In this document: piece after piece, positions 1 through 8,778 of the stretch
Layout: each line of letters starts with the position of its first letter
How positions within the stretch are numbered: the stretch's first letter is position 1
Assembly (NCBI GenBank): GCA_021014945.1
Contig: MU266714.1
Span: forward strand, 1,625 to 19,595
Length of the DNA stretch: 17,971 nucleotides
Origin: Leucogyrophana mollusca
Taxonomy: Eukaryota; Basidiomycota; Agaricomycetes; Boletales
Direction of reading: 5' to 3'
Translations under genes and position numbers: made by a program
The notes under the pieces: generated by a model
The model's input: only the letters and a program-made list of their open reading frames with translations
Told to the model about the DNA's origin: nothing
The model's database searches: none

Positions 1-924
1 ACGTCGGCTGTGTCGCCGCGCTGCTGGAATCGAGTGGACAGGGTGGAAGCGAGGTTGGACAGGGACGTGGAGTGCAAGGGGTGCCCCGGTGGACGCAACC
101 CGAGCGAGACACGATAATGACTGATTGCCTCCTCCAACCTCTCTCCCTGGCGGCTCTCCTTGAAATCGGAATATATAGTGCGGGCAATGACATGTACAGA
201 GCGCACAGCTGAAGGTTGCAGGTCCTTCATTTCACCCCGCCACTGAGGCTTGGCCGAGCTCTAAGAAGTAGTGTCCCTGTCAGTACTGACAGCGTAGATC
301 GAGTGAATGACGTACCTCAGCGACGACGGGACGTTCACCTCCGGTATGTGCAGTTCGTTCGACTTTCAAAACGAGATGCCTTTCTTCCCAGGGTGCTTTT
401 GCCGGCAGAGTCATATCTAGGGGAAAAAATCAGTCTCTATATCACGGCAGCAGTGAGGGGTGAGGCACTTGTAAATTTGCTACCGCATCCCAGCAGCTGC
501 TCGACAGTAGCCCCCGATTCCCAAATCAACTTGCCCCTTCTCAAATGGCCCGGACGTACCGCTTTCCGGCATTCGTACAAACGAAGCGCAATGTTTGACA
601 TCTTGTCTGCTCTCCTGAATTCATATCGATATGGTCAGGTTATGTGCAGATGCTGAGTCGAGAACACGTACAGTGGGAAACAAGCGTTCCATTCAATGGT
701 TAACTGAGGCGAGGGAGCTAGCTCGGCTGTCCGTCCTTGCTTTCCGTCCACCTCCACGACAACATAGAAGCTCGTCGGATGGTTATCAGATGGAGACAAC
801 CCAATGGCTCCGACGACTGCAACGGCTGGAGTAAGTTTTGGACCAAGAAAGTCGGTCAATGTCTCTGCGTACCTGTGAGCGAGAATTTTATCCCTCCTTC
901 GGTGGATTCCATGTTGGCAGGCAT
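1..924 (-). CDS. C2-like + TPR protein of CHAT family, copy A (5' part, runs off left edge)
   Basis: Five exons on the minus strand: 924-873, 816-672, 614-469, 416-316 and 260-1. Introns are 56, 57, 52 and 55 nt, all GT-AG, and every junction stays in phase. The start is ATG at 924 (MPANMESTEGG); exon 1 joins to VVGAIGLSPSD. Residues about 18-145 look like a C2 domain: SFYVVVEVDGKQGRTAEL, then WNACFPL, then IALRLYECRK and LVLKVERTAHT. From about residue 175 TPR helices begin (YSDFKESRQGERLEEAISHY, then STSLSNLASTLSTRF). The visible 234 codons have no stop or frameshift. By homology to copies B and C the missing 3' part should hold more TPRs and a CHAT protease domain. C2 domains usually bind lipid or protein and TPRs bind partners; the cellular role is unknown. 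The exon model is read by eye. The C2 call is moderate, the TPR call strong. Confidence 0.72.
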
Positions 925-960
925 CTGAGATCACTATCACGAAGGAAACTGACCGTTAGA

Positions 961-1114
961 GAGGTATATGGCGGCGAGATGGAGGGTAGGCGTACAGGGA
1001 AGTAGTTGGCTGTGAGCAATGCGGCTGCTTGATGCAATGCACTATGCACGTGGGGTGCGATATACACGATGCTCATCTGAATTTGGGAGGTATATGGTGA
1101 CGAAATGAAGGGTA
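961..1114. repeat. Short imperfect direct repeat, 28 nt, offset 126 nt
   Basis: The 28-mer at 961-988 (starting gaggtatatggcggcgagat) recurs at 1087-1114 (gaggtatatggtgacgaaat). They match at 24 of 28 positions, and all four differences are C/T or G/A transitions. The repeat lies just upstream of the start of CHAT copy A. Its role is unknown. Confidence 0.6.
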
Positions 1115-1189
1115 CACTACCAATTTGGTTGGACGTCTTTTGAGGTCCGATACCACAGGATGTCAGCTCGACTATGGGTGCAAGGCCGG

Positions 1190-1310
1190 CACTGAGCGCT
1201 GAGCACTGGTTGGCGGTACATCTCCCCCTTGATGCATGATGGTAGTCAATCTAGGAGTGGGGCTCTTGACCGTGACGCACCTTTGTATCGGACAGAGGCA
1301 ATAATTATAG
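1190..1310. repeat. CHAT-flank repeat, fragment
   Basis: It contains tgatgcatgatggtagtc followed by ggagtggggctcttgaccg and a cctttg tract. The same order is seen at 3612-3685 and 15546-15602, which lie downstream of CHAT copies B and C. Here it sits upstream of copy A, as expected if another CHAT gene or its relic once ended nearby. Confidence 0.6.
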
Positions 1311-1675
1311 CCTCGTCTGAAGGGCAGAATCGCGGACTGGAGTTAAACAGGCTTTGAACGAGATAAATTGCTACGACGGTGGGCGATCCCATCGGCACAC
1401 TGCTTTTGCCGTTTATCTCAGGTTGACGCGCTTGAGCGTTGGCTGTGGTGGAGACACGAGTATTTGGTCAGCATCGGCGTTTGAACTTTGCATTCTGCAA
1501 TAATTGGATCGCGTCCTGCACGCTTCCCAGAATGACCAGCACCCAGTGTGATTACTCACCCCTACCCCGTCTACGATGTGAACGGGGTGTCTACTGATGC
1601 GTCACCTGCCACGCCGATCACCACCCCGCCGACACACAGCCCAACACCAAAACGCCCCAGCCACCACCCATCCAG

Positions 1676-1912
1676 ATGTTGCCACTGAACGCAACCTCGT
1701 CCAAGACTCACTTTCCCGGCACACCCAGAGAGATCATCCGCCCTCTCGGCAAGGTGCAATCACAACCCCAGTACGACATAGTCAAATACGCCTGGGACGC
1801 CATGCCTCCGAATCCACATGTTGTCCCTGCCCGCAACATCAAGGCTCGTGATGGCTTTGGGGACGCGTGTGATACTGTGTACACGATGAGTCGCGAGTCC
1901 CCTGCAAAGTAA
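1676..1912 (+). CDS. Possible exon of an unrecognised protein
   Basis: A 78-codon open frame starts at ATG 1676 and encodes a plausible globular stretch (YDIVKYAWDAMPPNPHVVP, then GFGDACDTVYTMSRE). The frame stops at a TAA that overlaps a good intron donor (gtaaat, 1908-1913), and cactag near 1975-1980 could be the acceptor, so this could be an internal or first exon. A Pro/Thr-rich frame (SPATPITTPPTHSPTPKRPS) lies just upstream in another phase. I do not recognise the family and found no continuing exon. It may be a gene relic. Confidence 0.25.
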   Translation: MLPLNATSSKTHFPGTPREIIRPLGKVQSQPQYDIVKYAWDAMPPNPHVVPARNIKARDGFGDACDTVYTMSRESPAK

Positions 1913-2787
1913 ATATTCCCTCGTCACATACTGAGTCGTCTAGCTTACCTCTTCATTCCACCCTCGCTCCCACTACACTAGTGCTGTATCACGCAGTCAT
2001 GTGATGGTCTTTAAACCTGCCAAGCCGACATTACGGCTCTGCTGTCTGAATCCTTGGACCACCGTTCCTACAAGGAAAGGTATACTGTTCTTTGGAGCAT
2101 CCCCAAGGCCCAGTAAGCATATTTCTGCATGATGCTGGCGGTAGGTTTGCTGGACTTGCATGTTTCCAGACGTCGAAAGCTCCACGCATTCATAGCAAGT
2201 ATGAGTGCAGACGGGGCCTGCCCCGTCTGAGCTTCTAGAACACCCCCGAGCTGTCATCTACCTGGAACCCCCCGCGCTCCCCCCATCGAGCCGCCCCGAC
2301 AAACGCCGCTCTCCCACTGTGACCAAACCACAGGTCGATCCAATTTCTGCGTCGCCAAGGACTATGGCATGAGCCGAGCAGACGGAGACTGGTGCAATAT
2401 AAAGCGTCACTTTGGTGGATCGGGGTCACGGGAATGGAGATGGGCGAGATATGGGCGGCCCGTGTGTGAGAAGTAACGGAGCGAGCGTGCGTAGGTATGT
2501 CTGGCCATTTATCTGACGTCGGAATGTGCAGACTATTTCGTGTCTTCTGTAATAGGACGCCCCTTGACGCATGATCGTCTTCGAGCAGGAGCATGGTGGA
2601 CACCAGCCGGTGTGTGGCATTTACTGCTGATCGAGGTGGTGCGCTCGCGTCCTCCTCTGCCCTTCGCCCTCGGCATCACCGAGGGCCGATACCTACCGCG
2701 GCGCACGGTAAGCACTAGAAACACAAGTCAAACGCGAACGATGTCATTGACTCGAGCGGAATCCCCCACAGTAAACTCTGTCTTACC
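1913..2787. other. Non-coding stretch with inverted repeats
   Basis: No gene could be supported on either strand; the open frames are short and compositionally unconvincing. It contains the perfect palindrome at 2208-2229 and a weaker hairpin at 2666-2686 (8-nt arms gccctcgg/ccgagggc, 5-nt loop). Confidence 0.4.
2208..2229. repeat. Perfect inverted repeat, 10-nt arms, 2-nt spacer
   Basis: Left arm cagacggggc (2208-2217), spacer ct, right arm gccccgtctg (2220-2229). The arms are fully complementary and GC-rich, so the 22-mer could form a tight hairpin or serve as a dyad-symmetric binding site. No neighbouring gene explains it. Confidence 0.75.
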
Positions 2788-3084
2788 ATGTCAGACGACG
2801 GCACCCAACGAGGCAAGAAACGGCGTCGATGTAAATCTCGTGGCCCCAGCGTCTCTCAGAACCCTGGATCCAGTGATTCCGACATAGTATTGCTGCCTGA
2901 CTTGTATGAACCCGGCCCCAGTCGATACACGAAGCTCGGTTCGGGGACGGCACAATCGTTCTCAGGCTCGAAACATGCCTCTTTCGTGTCCACCGTTCCT
3001 TATCATTTCCACACTCTCAAATATTCCGCGACGGTAGGGACGAGGTTGGGGGTGACCTGGTCCCCGCATTTCTTCACGAGGTAG
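2788..3084 (+). CDS. Weak open frame with basic N-terminus, unrecognised
   Basis: The ATG at 2788 has a fair fungal context (cttaccATGtc) and opens 98 codons. The N-terminus is Ser/Asp-rich with a basic cluster (GKKRRRCKSRG) that could act as a nuclear localisation signal. Downstream the frame is nondescript, and its last 70-80 nt lie antisense to the GST remnant, which argues that at least the 3' part is fortuitous. No family is recognised. It may be a first exon or noise. Confidence 0.22.
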   Translation: MSDDGTQRGKKRRRCKSRGPSVSQNPGSSDSDIVLLPDLYEPGPSRYTKLGSGTAQSFSGSKHASFVSTVPYHFHTLKYSATVGTRLGVTWSPHFFTR

Positions 3085-3377
3085 CGCTCGATAGCACGCG
3101 ATTAGTACAAGATGAACTCATGGTCGTCCTGGGTGCCCCGATGTCAGTTCTCGTCAAACCAAACAAAGCGAGATTTCAAATGGAGAAGTCGTAGCGGGGG
3201 ACGCACGACGTATGGCACCTGTCCAAATGGCTGGCGCGTGGCGAAGGAGGGGGCCCTCTGCTTACCCTTGGTGAGGTCGACGGGGATTAGCTTGTAGGGG
3301 ATCTTCTTCTCATTGCAGACGACGGGGAGGCGGCGTGGTGAGGTCGAGAGGCCGAGGCCGTATATTTTCAAAGTCAT
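3010..3377 (-). pseudogene. Glutathione S-transferase (fungal phi-like), N-terminal pseudogene
   Basis: GSTs conjugate glutathione to electrophiles in the cytosol. Exon 1 (3377-3210, 56 codons) starts MTLKIYGLGLSTSPRRLPVV and continues to IPVDLTKGKQ and QPFGQVPY, a standard thioredoxin-fold GST N-domain. An 81-nt intron follows (3209-3129, with a ctgac branch-like site and cccag acceptor). Exon 2 begins DDHEFILY, then has TAA (3104-3102) where the family has Glu of the E/Q-S-R glutathione-site motif, then SRAIERYLVKKCGDQ in the same frame. GAA to TAA is one base change. Similarity fades near NLVP at about 3030, and no GST C-terminal helical domain follows. The gene is therefore both nonsense-mutated and 3'-truncated. 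Family call strong; intron ends moderate. Confidence 0.8.
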
Positions 3378-3465
3378 GCTCAGAGTGTATTCAACGGAGG
3401 TCGTGCGGAGAGGGATGGAGGAAAGACAAAGCGCAGCGGTGCTGAGTTGATACATAACCTAGTGG

Positions 3466-4033
3466 ATCGATGTGCGACTGGCGTTCGATGGATGCAAACG
3501 TGGCAGGTCGGAGCCCCTGGTGAATGTAATCGGGGGCGCGCTCGGTGGAGTCCAGTGCAGTCAGACGGGTTTGAAGAGCCGTGCTAGATGCACAAGGAGT
3601 GCGCATCTCTCGTGATGCATGATGGTAGTCAGACTATTAGGAGTGGGGTCCTTGACCGTTGCTTGACCGTGGTGAGCCTTTGCATTAGACATAGCTTGAG
3701 AGACATGATAAGTACAAACGAGGTGGGTAGTCCATGGTTTCGTCTATGTTAGTGATAGCGCGCCAAACGCCAGAAAACAGAAAAGATATACAAGTCGCAC
3801 ATGTGTACATACGTAGTTGGGAATCATGAGAATTTCAGTTCCGGCAAAGTGGACGAACGTACAAGTCAAACCCAATCTAAATATCGGTAAACGTCAACGT
3901 TGTGGGGGGCGTTGGGGCGCGGGTTTCGTGGGGTGGGAGCTTCGGTCCCAGCATCATGAATGAAAGCAGAAGTCAAACTCAATCCGAACTGAGGGAATAT
4001 CAGTAAACGTCAACATTGTGAGGGCATTAGAAC
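3466..4033. repeat. CHAT 3'-flank repeat, copy next to B
   Basis: This stretch lies downstream of minus-strand CHAT copy B. It matches the sequence downstream of copy C (15263-16015) in several blocks: the ggagcccctggtgaatg region, gggtttgaag ending gctagatgcacaag, gcatgatggtagtca, acaagtcgcacat, and cagtaaacgtcaac near the stop side. The copy near C has extra sequence between blocks. The duplicated unit was therefore gene plus about 0.6-0.75 kb of 3' flank. No gene is seen within it. Confidence 0.75.
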
Positions 4034-5389
4034 TCACCCTGAATATCGAACGCAACATCGCGCATCAGGCAACATCAAGCCCCAGCGCGAACGAAGACGA
4101 TCCTCTGCTCGAGAGGGACCACTTGCCGGTCCATCGTGTACATAGCCTATATTCAGTGACGCCGCCGCCTTCGTGTAGTCGAACATGCTCTTATAGAACG
4201 CCGAGACCATGTGGTGAGGGATCTCGTCGACAGCCCACATAGTCCCGATCACGCTCTTGAACCACCCCGAAAGCGTTGGAGTGTACGATGCGGCATATAG
4301 ATTGCGATTAAGCTTTGCGGCTTCGTCCAGGTCGGCTCTGTTGCCGAACAGCTTGAATCGAGTGGAGGGGGTGACAGCGAGGTTGTTCAGGGACATGGAG
4401 CGATCGGGGTGCCCTTGTGGATGCAATGCCAGGGCTGCACGATTCAGTTCGATGGCTTCGTCCAGGTCGGCTCTGTCGCCGCGCTGCTTGAATCGAGTGG
4501 AAAAGGTGGAAGCGAGGTTGTTCAGGGACGAGGAGCGATCGGGGTGCCCTGGTGGACGCAACCGGAGCGAGGCACGATGATGATCGATTGCGTCGTCCAG
4601 CTTCTCTCTAAAGTGGCTCCCCTTAACATCGGAATACATGGTGTCGGCAAAGTCATGCCCGGAGCACACAGCTGAAGGTTCCAGCTCCCTCGTTCCATCC
4701 TGCCACCGAGGCTTGCTCGAGCTCTAAGAAATAGTGTGTCCCTGTCAGTACGGACAGTGCAGAACGAACGTATCCTGTACCTCGCCAACGATGGGACGTT
4801 CAGCTTTGGTATATGCGGCTCGTTCGACTTTCACACTGAGATAGCCTTTCTCGAAGGATGCTTTCGCCGGGAGAGTCTTATCTAGGGAGAAAATTGAGTC
4901 TCTACATCACGGCAATAGTGGGGAGGAAGGTACTTGTAAAGTTGCTACTGCATCGCAGCAGCTGGTCGGTGGTAACTCTTGACTCCCAAATCGCCTTATC
5001 CCGTCGCAAGTGGCCCGGGAGCGTTGATTGCCAGCACTTGTACAAACGAAGCGCGATGTACGATGCCTTGTCTGTTCTCCTGTGGTCATTCGGATACGGT
5101 CAGGTAACGTGGAGATGTGGAGTCGAGAACACGTACAGTGGAAAATGAACGTCCCATTCGATGGTCGACTCAGGCGAGGGTGCTAGCTCGGCTGTCCGTC
5201 CTTGCTTTCCGTCCACCTCGACGACAAAGTAGAAGCTCGTCGGGCGGTTATCAGATGGAGGCAACCCAGTGGCCCCGACGACTGCAAAGGTTCGAGTAAG
5301 TTGTGACCTGAGAAAATTGGACAACATCTCTGCGTACCTGTGGGCGGGGGGTCTATCTTTCTTTCGGTGGATGCAATATCGCCAGGCAT
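4034..5389 (-). CDS. C2-like + TPR protein with collapsed CHAT domain, copy B (possible pseudogene)
   Basis: Exons 5389-5338, 5281-5137, 5079-4934, 4881-4781 and 4723-4034 have the same lengths as copy A for exons 1-4 (52, 145, 146, 101 nt), with GT-AG introns and phases kept. The frame is open from ATG 5389 to the stop at 4034, about 377 aa. Residues about 18-145 are C2-like (SFYFVVEVDGKQGRTAEL, FEKGYLSVKVERAAYT); then come TPR units (DRADLDEAIELNRAALALHP). TPR is then joined directly to ASYTPTLS, and that directly to GFKSVIGTMW-like sequence. Compared with copy C this removes about 1 kb and about 0.44 kb, including the catalytic His and Cys segments. A one-base insertion after AAASLNI alters the last 30 or so residues, so VPLEQRIVF is lost. 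It is either an expressed non-catalytic short form or a decaying copy; I lean to decay, but no stop interrupts it. Confidence 0.7.
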
Positions 5390-5672
5390 CTGATATCGCG
5401 ATCGCGAAGGAAATTGACAAGGGGCCACCATGATTTGAATCTGAGTCCCCGGATTGCAACTGTGTGTTTGCTTCCGGGGTCCCGGTTTCGACTTGTTGGC
5501 TATCTTTTTAGTGAGCAAAGATCTCATTACAAGCTATTCTACGGTACGGTAGCCCGGGTTTTGAAGAACGAGAAGAAATCTTGGGCAAAAAGAAGACTTT
5601 CTGACTCGCTAGGTTGTCGAATGTCGATGACGGTGAGGATTTTCGCGCCACCTTTGATGAGTTAATCTTTCT

Positions 5673-8106
5673 AACGCCACCTCGTCTTCCTCGTCCCCGT
5701 GCTCCCCGATCAGTTTCCCGGCGATGCCCCTCGCCCCACTGGCGCTGACCATGCCTTGCTCGTCATCCCGGCCGCGGACCCATGGCCACCGCCACTCCAT
5801 ACGACCCGCTTGGAGGTGGTGCGATGAACTCACTTGAATCTTCCACCTTGGCTACCTCCCCGCACAACCGATGTTCCCACCAATCCCCAGCTAGTCGGCA
5901 CACCCGCTACGTCCAAGGCCCTCTGCGACTTTGTCGACCATGAAGACGACGATCTCTAAACTCAACCTCAAACAAAGCCCGACCTCCCCGTCTCCACAAA
6001 GCGCTCTCGCAAAGGCACCGTCCACTCCGGCGGCCTGACAAAGTCGACCCAGCGACGGAGAATTCAGCCAAATCACAGGCGCTGAGGATCATCGAGCCAG
6101 AGGATTGGCGCCCGAGTCCGGGGGGTTACAAGAAGGAGAAGAGGCAGTTCAGCATTATTATAAGATCGGTGCGACGAAAAGGTACGCTGTTTCGTTGATC
6201 TCGCTTCACGCCCCTTCATTTCACTCTTTGCTTTCCATCCCACTTCGTCTTTGTCGTCACCTCCCCCTTCGTCTTTTTGTCCCCCTTTACTTCGTCCCCC
6301 TCGTGTATCTGTTTCCTTGCGTCCTCGTCCCCTCCCCCTTTTCTTCTTTCTCCCTTTATGCCTTCCTCCCCCCTTTCTCGCCTTCACGTATTGCTAACCT
6401 TTTCTGACTCCCCAGAATACATAACCACCCTCGGAGGTGATATCGCAGAGCGCGACCACCCCATCTCCGCCATCCACACCGAGCTCGGCTCCTCCCAGTC
6501 CCAGTCCGAAACGTCACCCTCCTCGAGGAGATCGCACCCTCAACCGCTGTTTGCTCCAAGGCGGCAGCATGGCGCTTCCCGACCCCACGCCGCGACGCCT
6601 CCGCCGCCATTTCCTCCACCACTTCCCCGATGTCAAATTCAATCGGGGCGGCGACGCAAGCGCCCTGATATATTCCCCACAAAGACCTCCCCGAGCCTCG
6701 GGTTACGCGCCCCGTTTTGGGGCAGCCTCGGCTCGGGCGTCACCCGTGCACACGACACTCGTCCCACCCCTCGCGGTGTTGAGTGCGGTGCTGGCGGTGA
6801 AGGCGAGCGTCCTCGGCGGTGGTGGTGGTGTGAGCTTGAGTGTCCTTTGTACAAATTCCATGCTGGCGAACCAGGGAGAGAGGGAGAAGCAAGGGTTGCA
6901 GGAGAACATTAAGCCCGGGGTGTAGCCAGAAGGGCATGGCCAAGCGCAATGGGGACATCCCGGCCATCAAGGCATCAGATACCAGTTTTAACTCCCCAGC
7001 CCTCCCACAGCTCTCGGCGGCTTCAACATCGACGGTACCCAATCCTTCAACAATGCAGCAGGCGGCTTCGACTCCTTTGCGGGGATAAATCCGTTCGTGC
7101 TGAAGACGCTCGATGTGTACCGGATGCAGCCTTTGGGGAAGATGGCCGAGTAACAGCACTGGCAAATGCGGCTTCGATGATGACGGTCTCGATCCCAATT
7201 GCAACGACGATGGCGAGTTCACTGGGCAAGAGCAACAAGGTAGACACGTGGGGGGACTGCACCCACTTTACTTCGCCCTGGAGTTGGGCAAGGACGCTAC
7301 CGCCCCCGCGCCCTCTTATTCCTCTTCGGCGCCATCTGGAAAGGACACTACGCCGCCAACGGTGCCGACGAAAGAACACGCGTACGCGCCTGCCCTCGCG
7401 AGCCAGACCCTGCTTGGGAAGCCCGGGTCCGCGTTTTGGGAGGCATTTTCGAGCTCTTCTAGTTCCAGTTCTACATCAGTCGGACATGAGCACGGGAGAG
7501 GTAATTGCCATTCAGAGAAGATGCGCAAGGTCCTGGACTCCTGGGGGGGACCACGGTGGTGCAGGTTGTGGATGTCAAGCCTGTTCCCACCGTGGTCACG
7601 GAAACGATGGATATCAAGCCCATCGTGAAGGGTGCGACCGCTAAGCCTGCTGTGGTCCCCGACGCGAAACCCGTGTCGAGCGCGAACCCAAGCCCGTGTG
7701 GGACGAAGATCGCGGGGGATGTGTGTGCGTTTCTGGAGAGCATGCGGAGCTTGACGTTGGCGAAGAAGTAGGCATGGATGGAAGTTTGTTTGGTGTGCGT
7801 AAGTTGGAGGTGCGGTTCGCTGTTTGGGGATCATGTGCTGATGGATTTGGTTTGGTTTTTTGTAGTTCGTGTCGTGCGTTGGGATGCGCCGTGATAGGGG
7901 GGAAGAGTCACGTTGGCGGCGTGAGGACAAAGAGATGGGCATCGCGGTAGGTGGGAAAGCGTACTTCGTTGTAGACTTGATGGACAAGTAGGCGTCCACA
8001 GCAGGCGTCTTACGGAAGAAGGACGTATGTGTCTGACGGGAGGTAGGCAGCCTTTTGTTTTACATTTATTTTACTACATAATGATTCCTTGCAGTCGTCC
8101 GGCCAT
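5673..8106 (+). pseudogene. bZIP transcription factor pseudogene, copy 1
   Basis: Recognised from fragments in shifting frames that follow the order of a basidiomycete bZIP protein. They are MATATPYDPLGGGAM (from 5782), an acidic stretch VDHEDDDL, a remnant basic region ending VRRK, a 234-nt pyrimidine-rich intron (6182-6415, gtacgc to cccag), and the leucine-zipper start EYITTLGGDIAERDH. After it come VHTTLVPPLAVLSAVL, LKTLDVYRM, the low-complexity SYSSSAPSGKD, GSAFWEAFSSSSS and, at the C-end, SANPSPCGTKIAGDVC to MRSLTLAKK. Several frameshifts and stops break it. Part of the basic region (the equivalent of about six residues before VRRK) is deleted, so DNA binding would be lost even with the frame restored. 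Its 5' end is truncated relative to copy 2. About 350 nt of 3' flank is also shared with copy 2. Confidence 0.75.
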
Positions 8107-8778
8107 TCCTTTTTCTTTTTCTACGTTGCTGGTTGTGGTATGGTATAACTTCTCTTTGTCCTCGGCCCTAAGTTTCCTTCGAACGTCTCAAGTTGCAAGT
8201 TTCGTCAACGTTTCAGCTGTCTTGGGCGATCGTCCCGGTCGTGCACGTCCGACCCCCACCCATGAGTGCTCGCTAATACCCCCGTTCTTCAACGCTACCC
8301 ACTAACCGAAGACGATGGTTCGATATATAAATATGGTGTTAGATAAATACACATCCGATTAATTTGCAGGGCCCTCGTCTTGTGAATACTAATACTGTCC
8401 ATATTCAAAGCTCTTGTACCACTCGCCCAGGGGCCCACTCCCTCGCTACATCACCCCATAGTACTGTTGGCACAGTCGTCTGACCCACCCCCAAGCCTGT
8501 CTAGTGGCAAACGATATCTGCTAGCTGGGGCGTGTCAAGGAAATCCAAACAACCATCCCTGGCCCGCCCGCGTGTTCTTTCGCGCATGTCCGCCTATCTG
8601 GACCATTCATAGCCTCGCACCGCACTTACCTTCATCTTCAACGTATCCTGATACGGTGGCATGGAGTTGTATGCAGGCGTCGACGTGGAGTGCAGGGAAG
8701 CAACTGACCGCGAAATGCCGAAAGAAGCTCTGCTTTCAAGCGCCAGCGTCCCCTAAACCAAGCCGATCTCCTACCACC
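8107..8778 (+). other. Intergenic region upstream of the RAI1/DXO-like gene
   Basis: No separate gene is seen. It is pyrimidine-rich in its first third. The frame of the downstream gene is open back to 8467 and includes an upstream in-frame ATG at 8671, so a longer N-terminus is possible. The ATG at 8779 has the better context (ctaccaccATGtc) and begins where family similarity begins. Confidence 0.5.
8324..8333 (+). promoter_or_regulatory. TATA-like element
   Basis: tatataaata lies about 450 nt upstream of the ATG at 8779. It is a plausible core-promoter element, though the distance implies a long 5' leader or an unseen upstream exon. The call is by sequence only. Confidence 0.3.

Larger units (their letters stand above)
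925..1589. other. Non-coding stretch upstream of CHAT copy A
   Basis: I see no convincing gene here. It holds the promoter side of copy A (which reads leftwards from 924), a short imperfect direct repeat (961-988 and 1087-1114) and, near 1190-1310, a fragment of the sequence found downstream of CHAT copies B and C. Confidence 0.5.

Noticed and set aside
216..656. 146-codon plus-strand frame and its partial counterpart at 4858-5148
   Set aside because: Both are mirrors of the C2-like exons of CHAT copies A and B, whose minus-strand splice sites and phases are consistent in both copies.
2666..2686. 8-nt-arm hairpin as a terminator
   Set aside because: A simple stem without a T tract in a eukaryotic context is not evidence of termination; it is noted only as an inverted repeat.
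6277..6925. Long overlapping plus-strand frames rich in Pro and Ser
   Set aside because: They cross the pyrimidine-rich intron (6182-6415) and the frameshifted body of bZIP copy 1; they are by-products of its biased composition, not separate genes.
7316..7999. 227-codon minus-strand frame
   Set aside because: It is antisense to the 3' half of bZIP copy 1. A similar mirror frame exists opposite copy 2 (14393-15046), as expected from GC-rich coding sequence rather than a gene.
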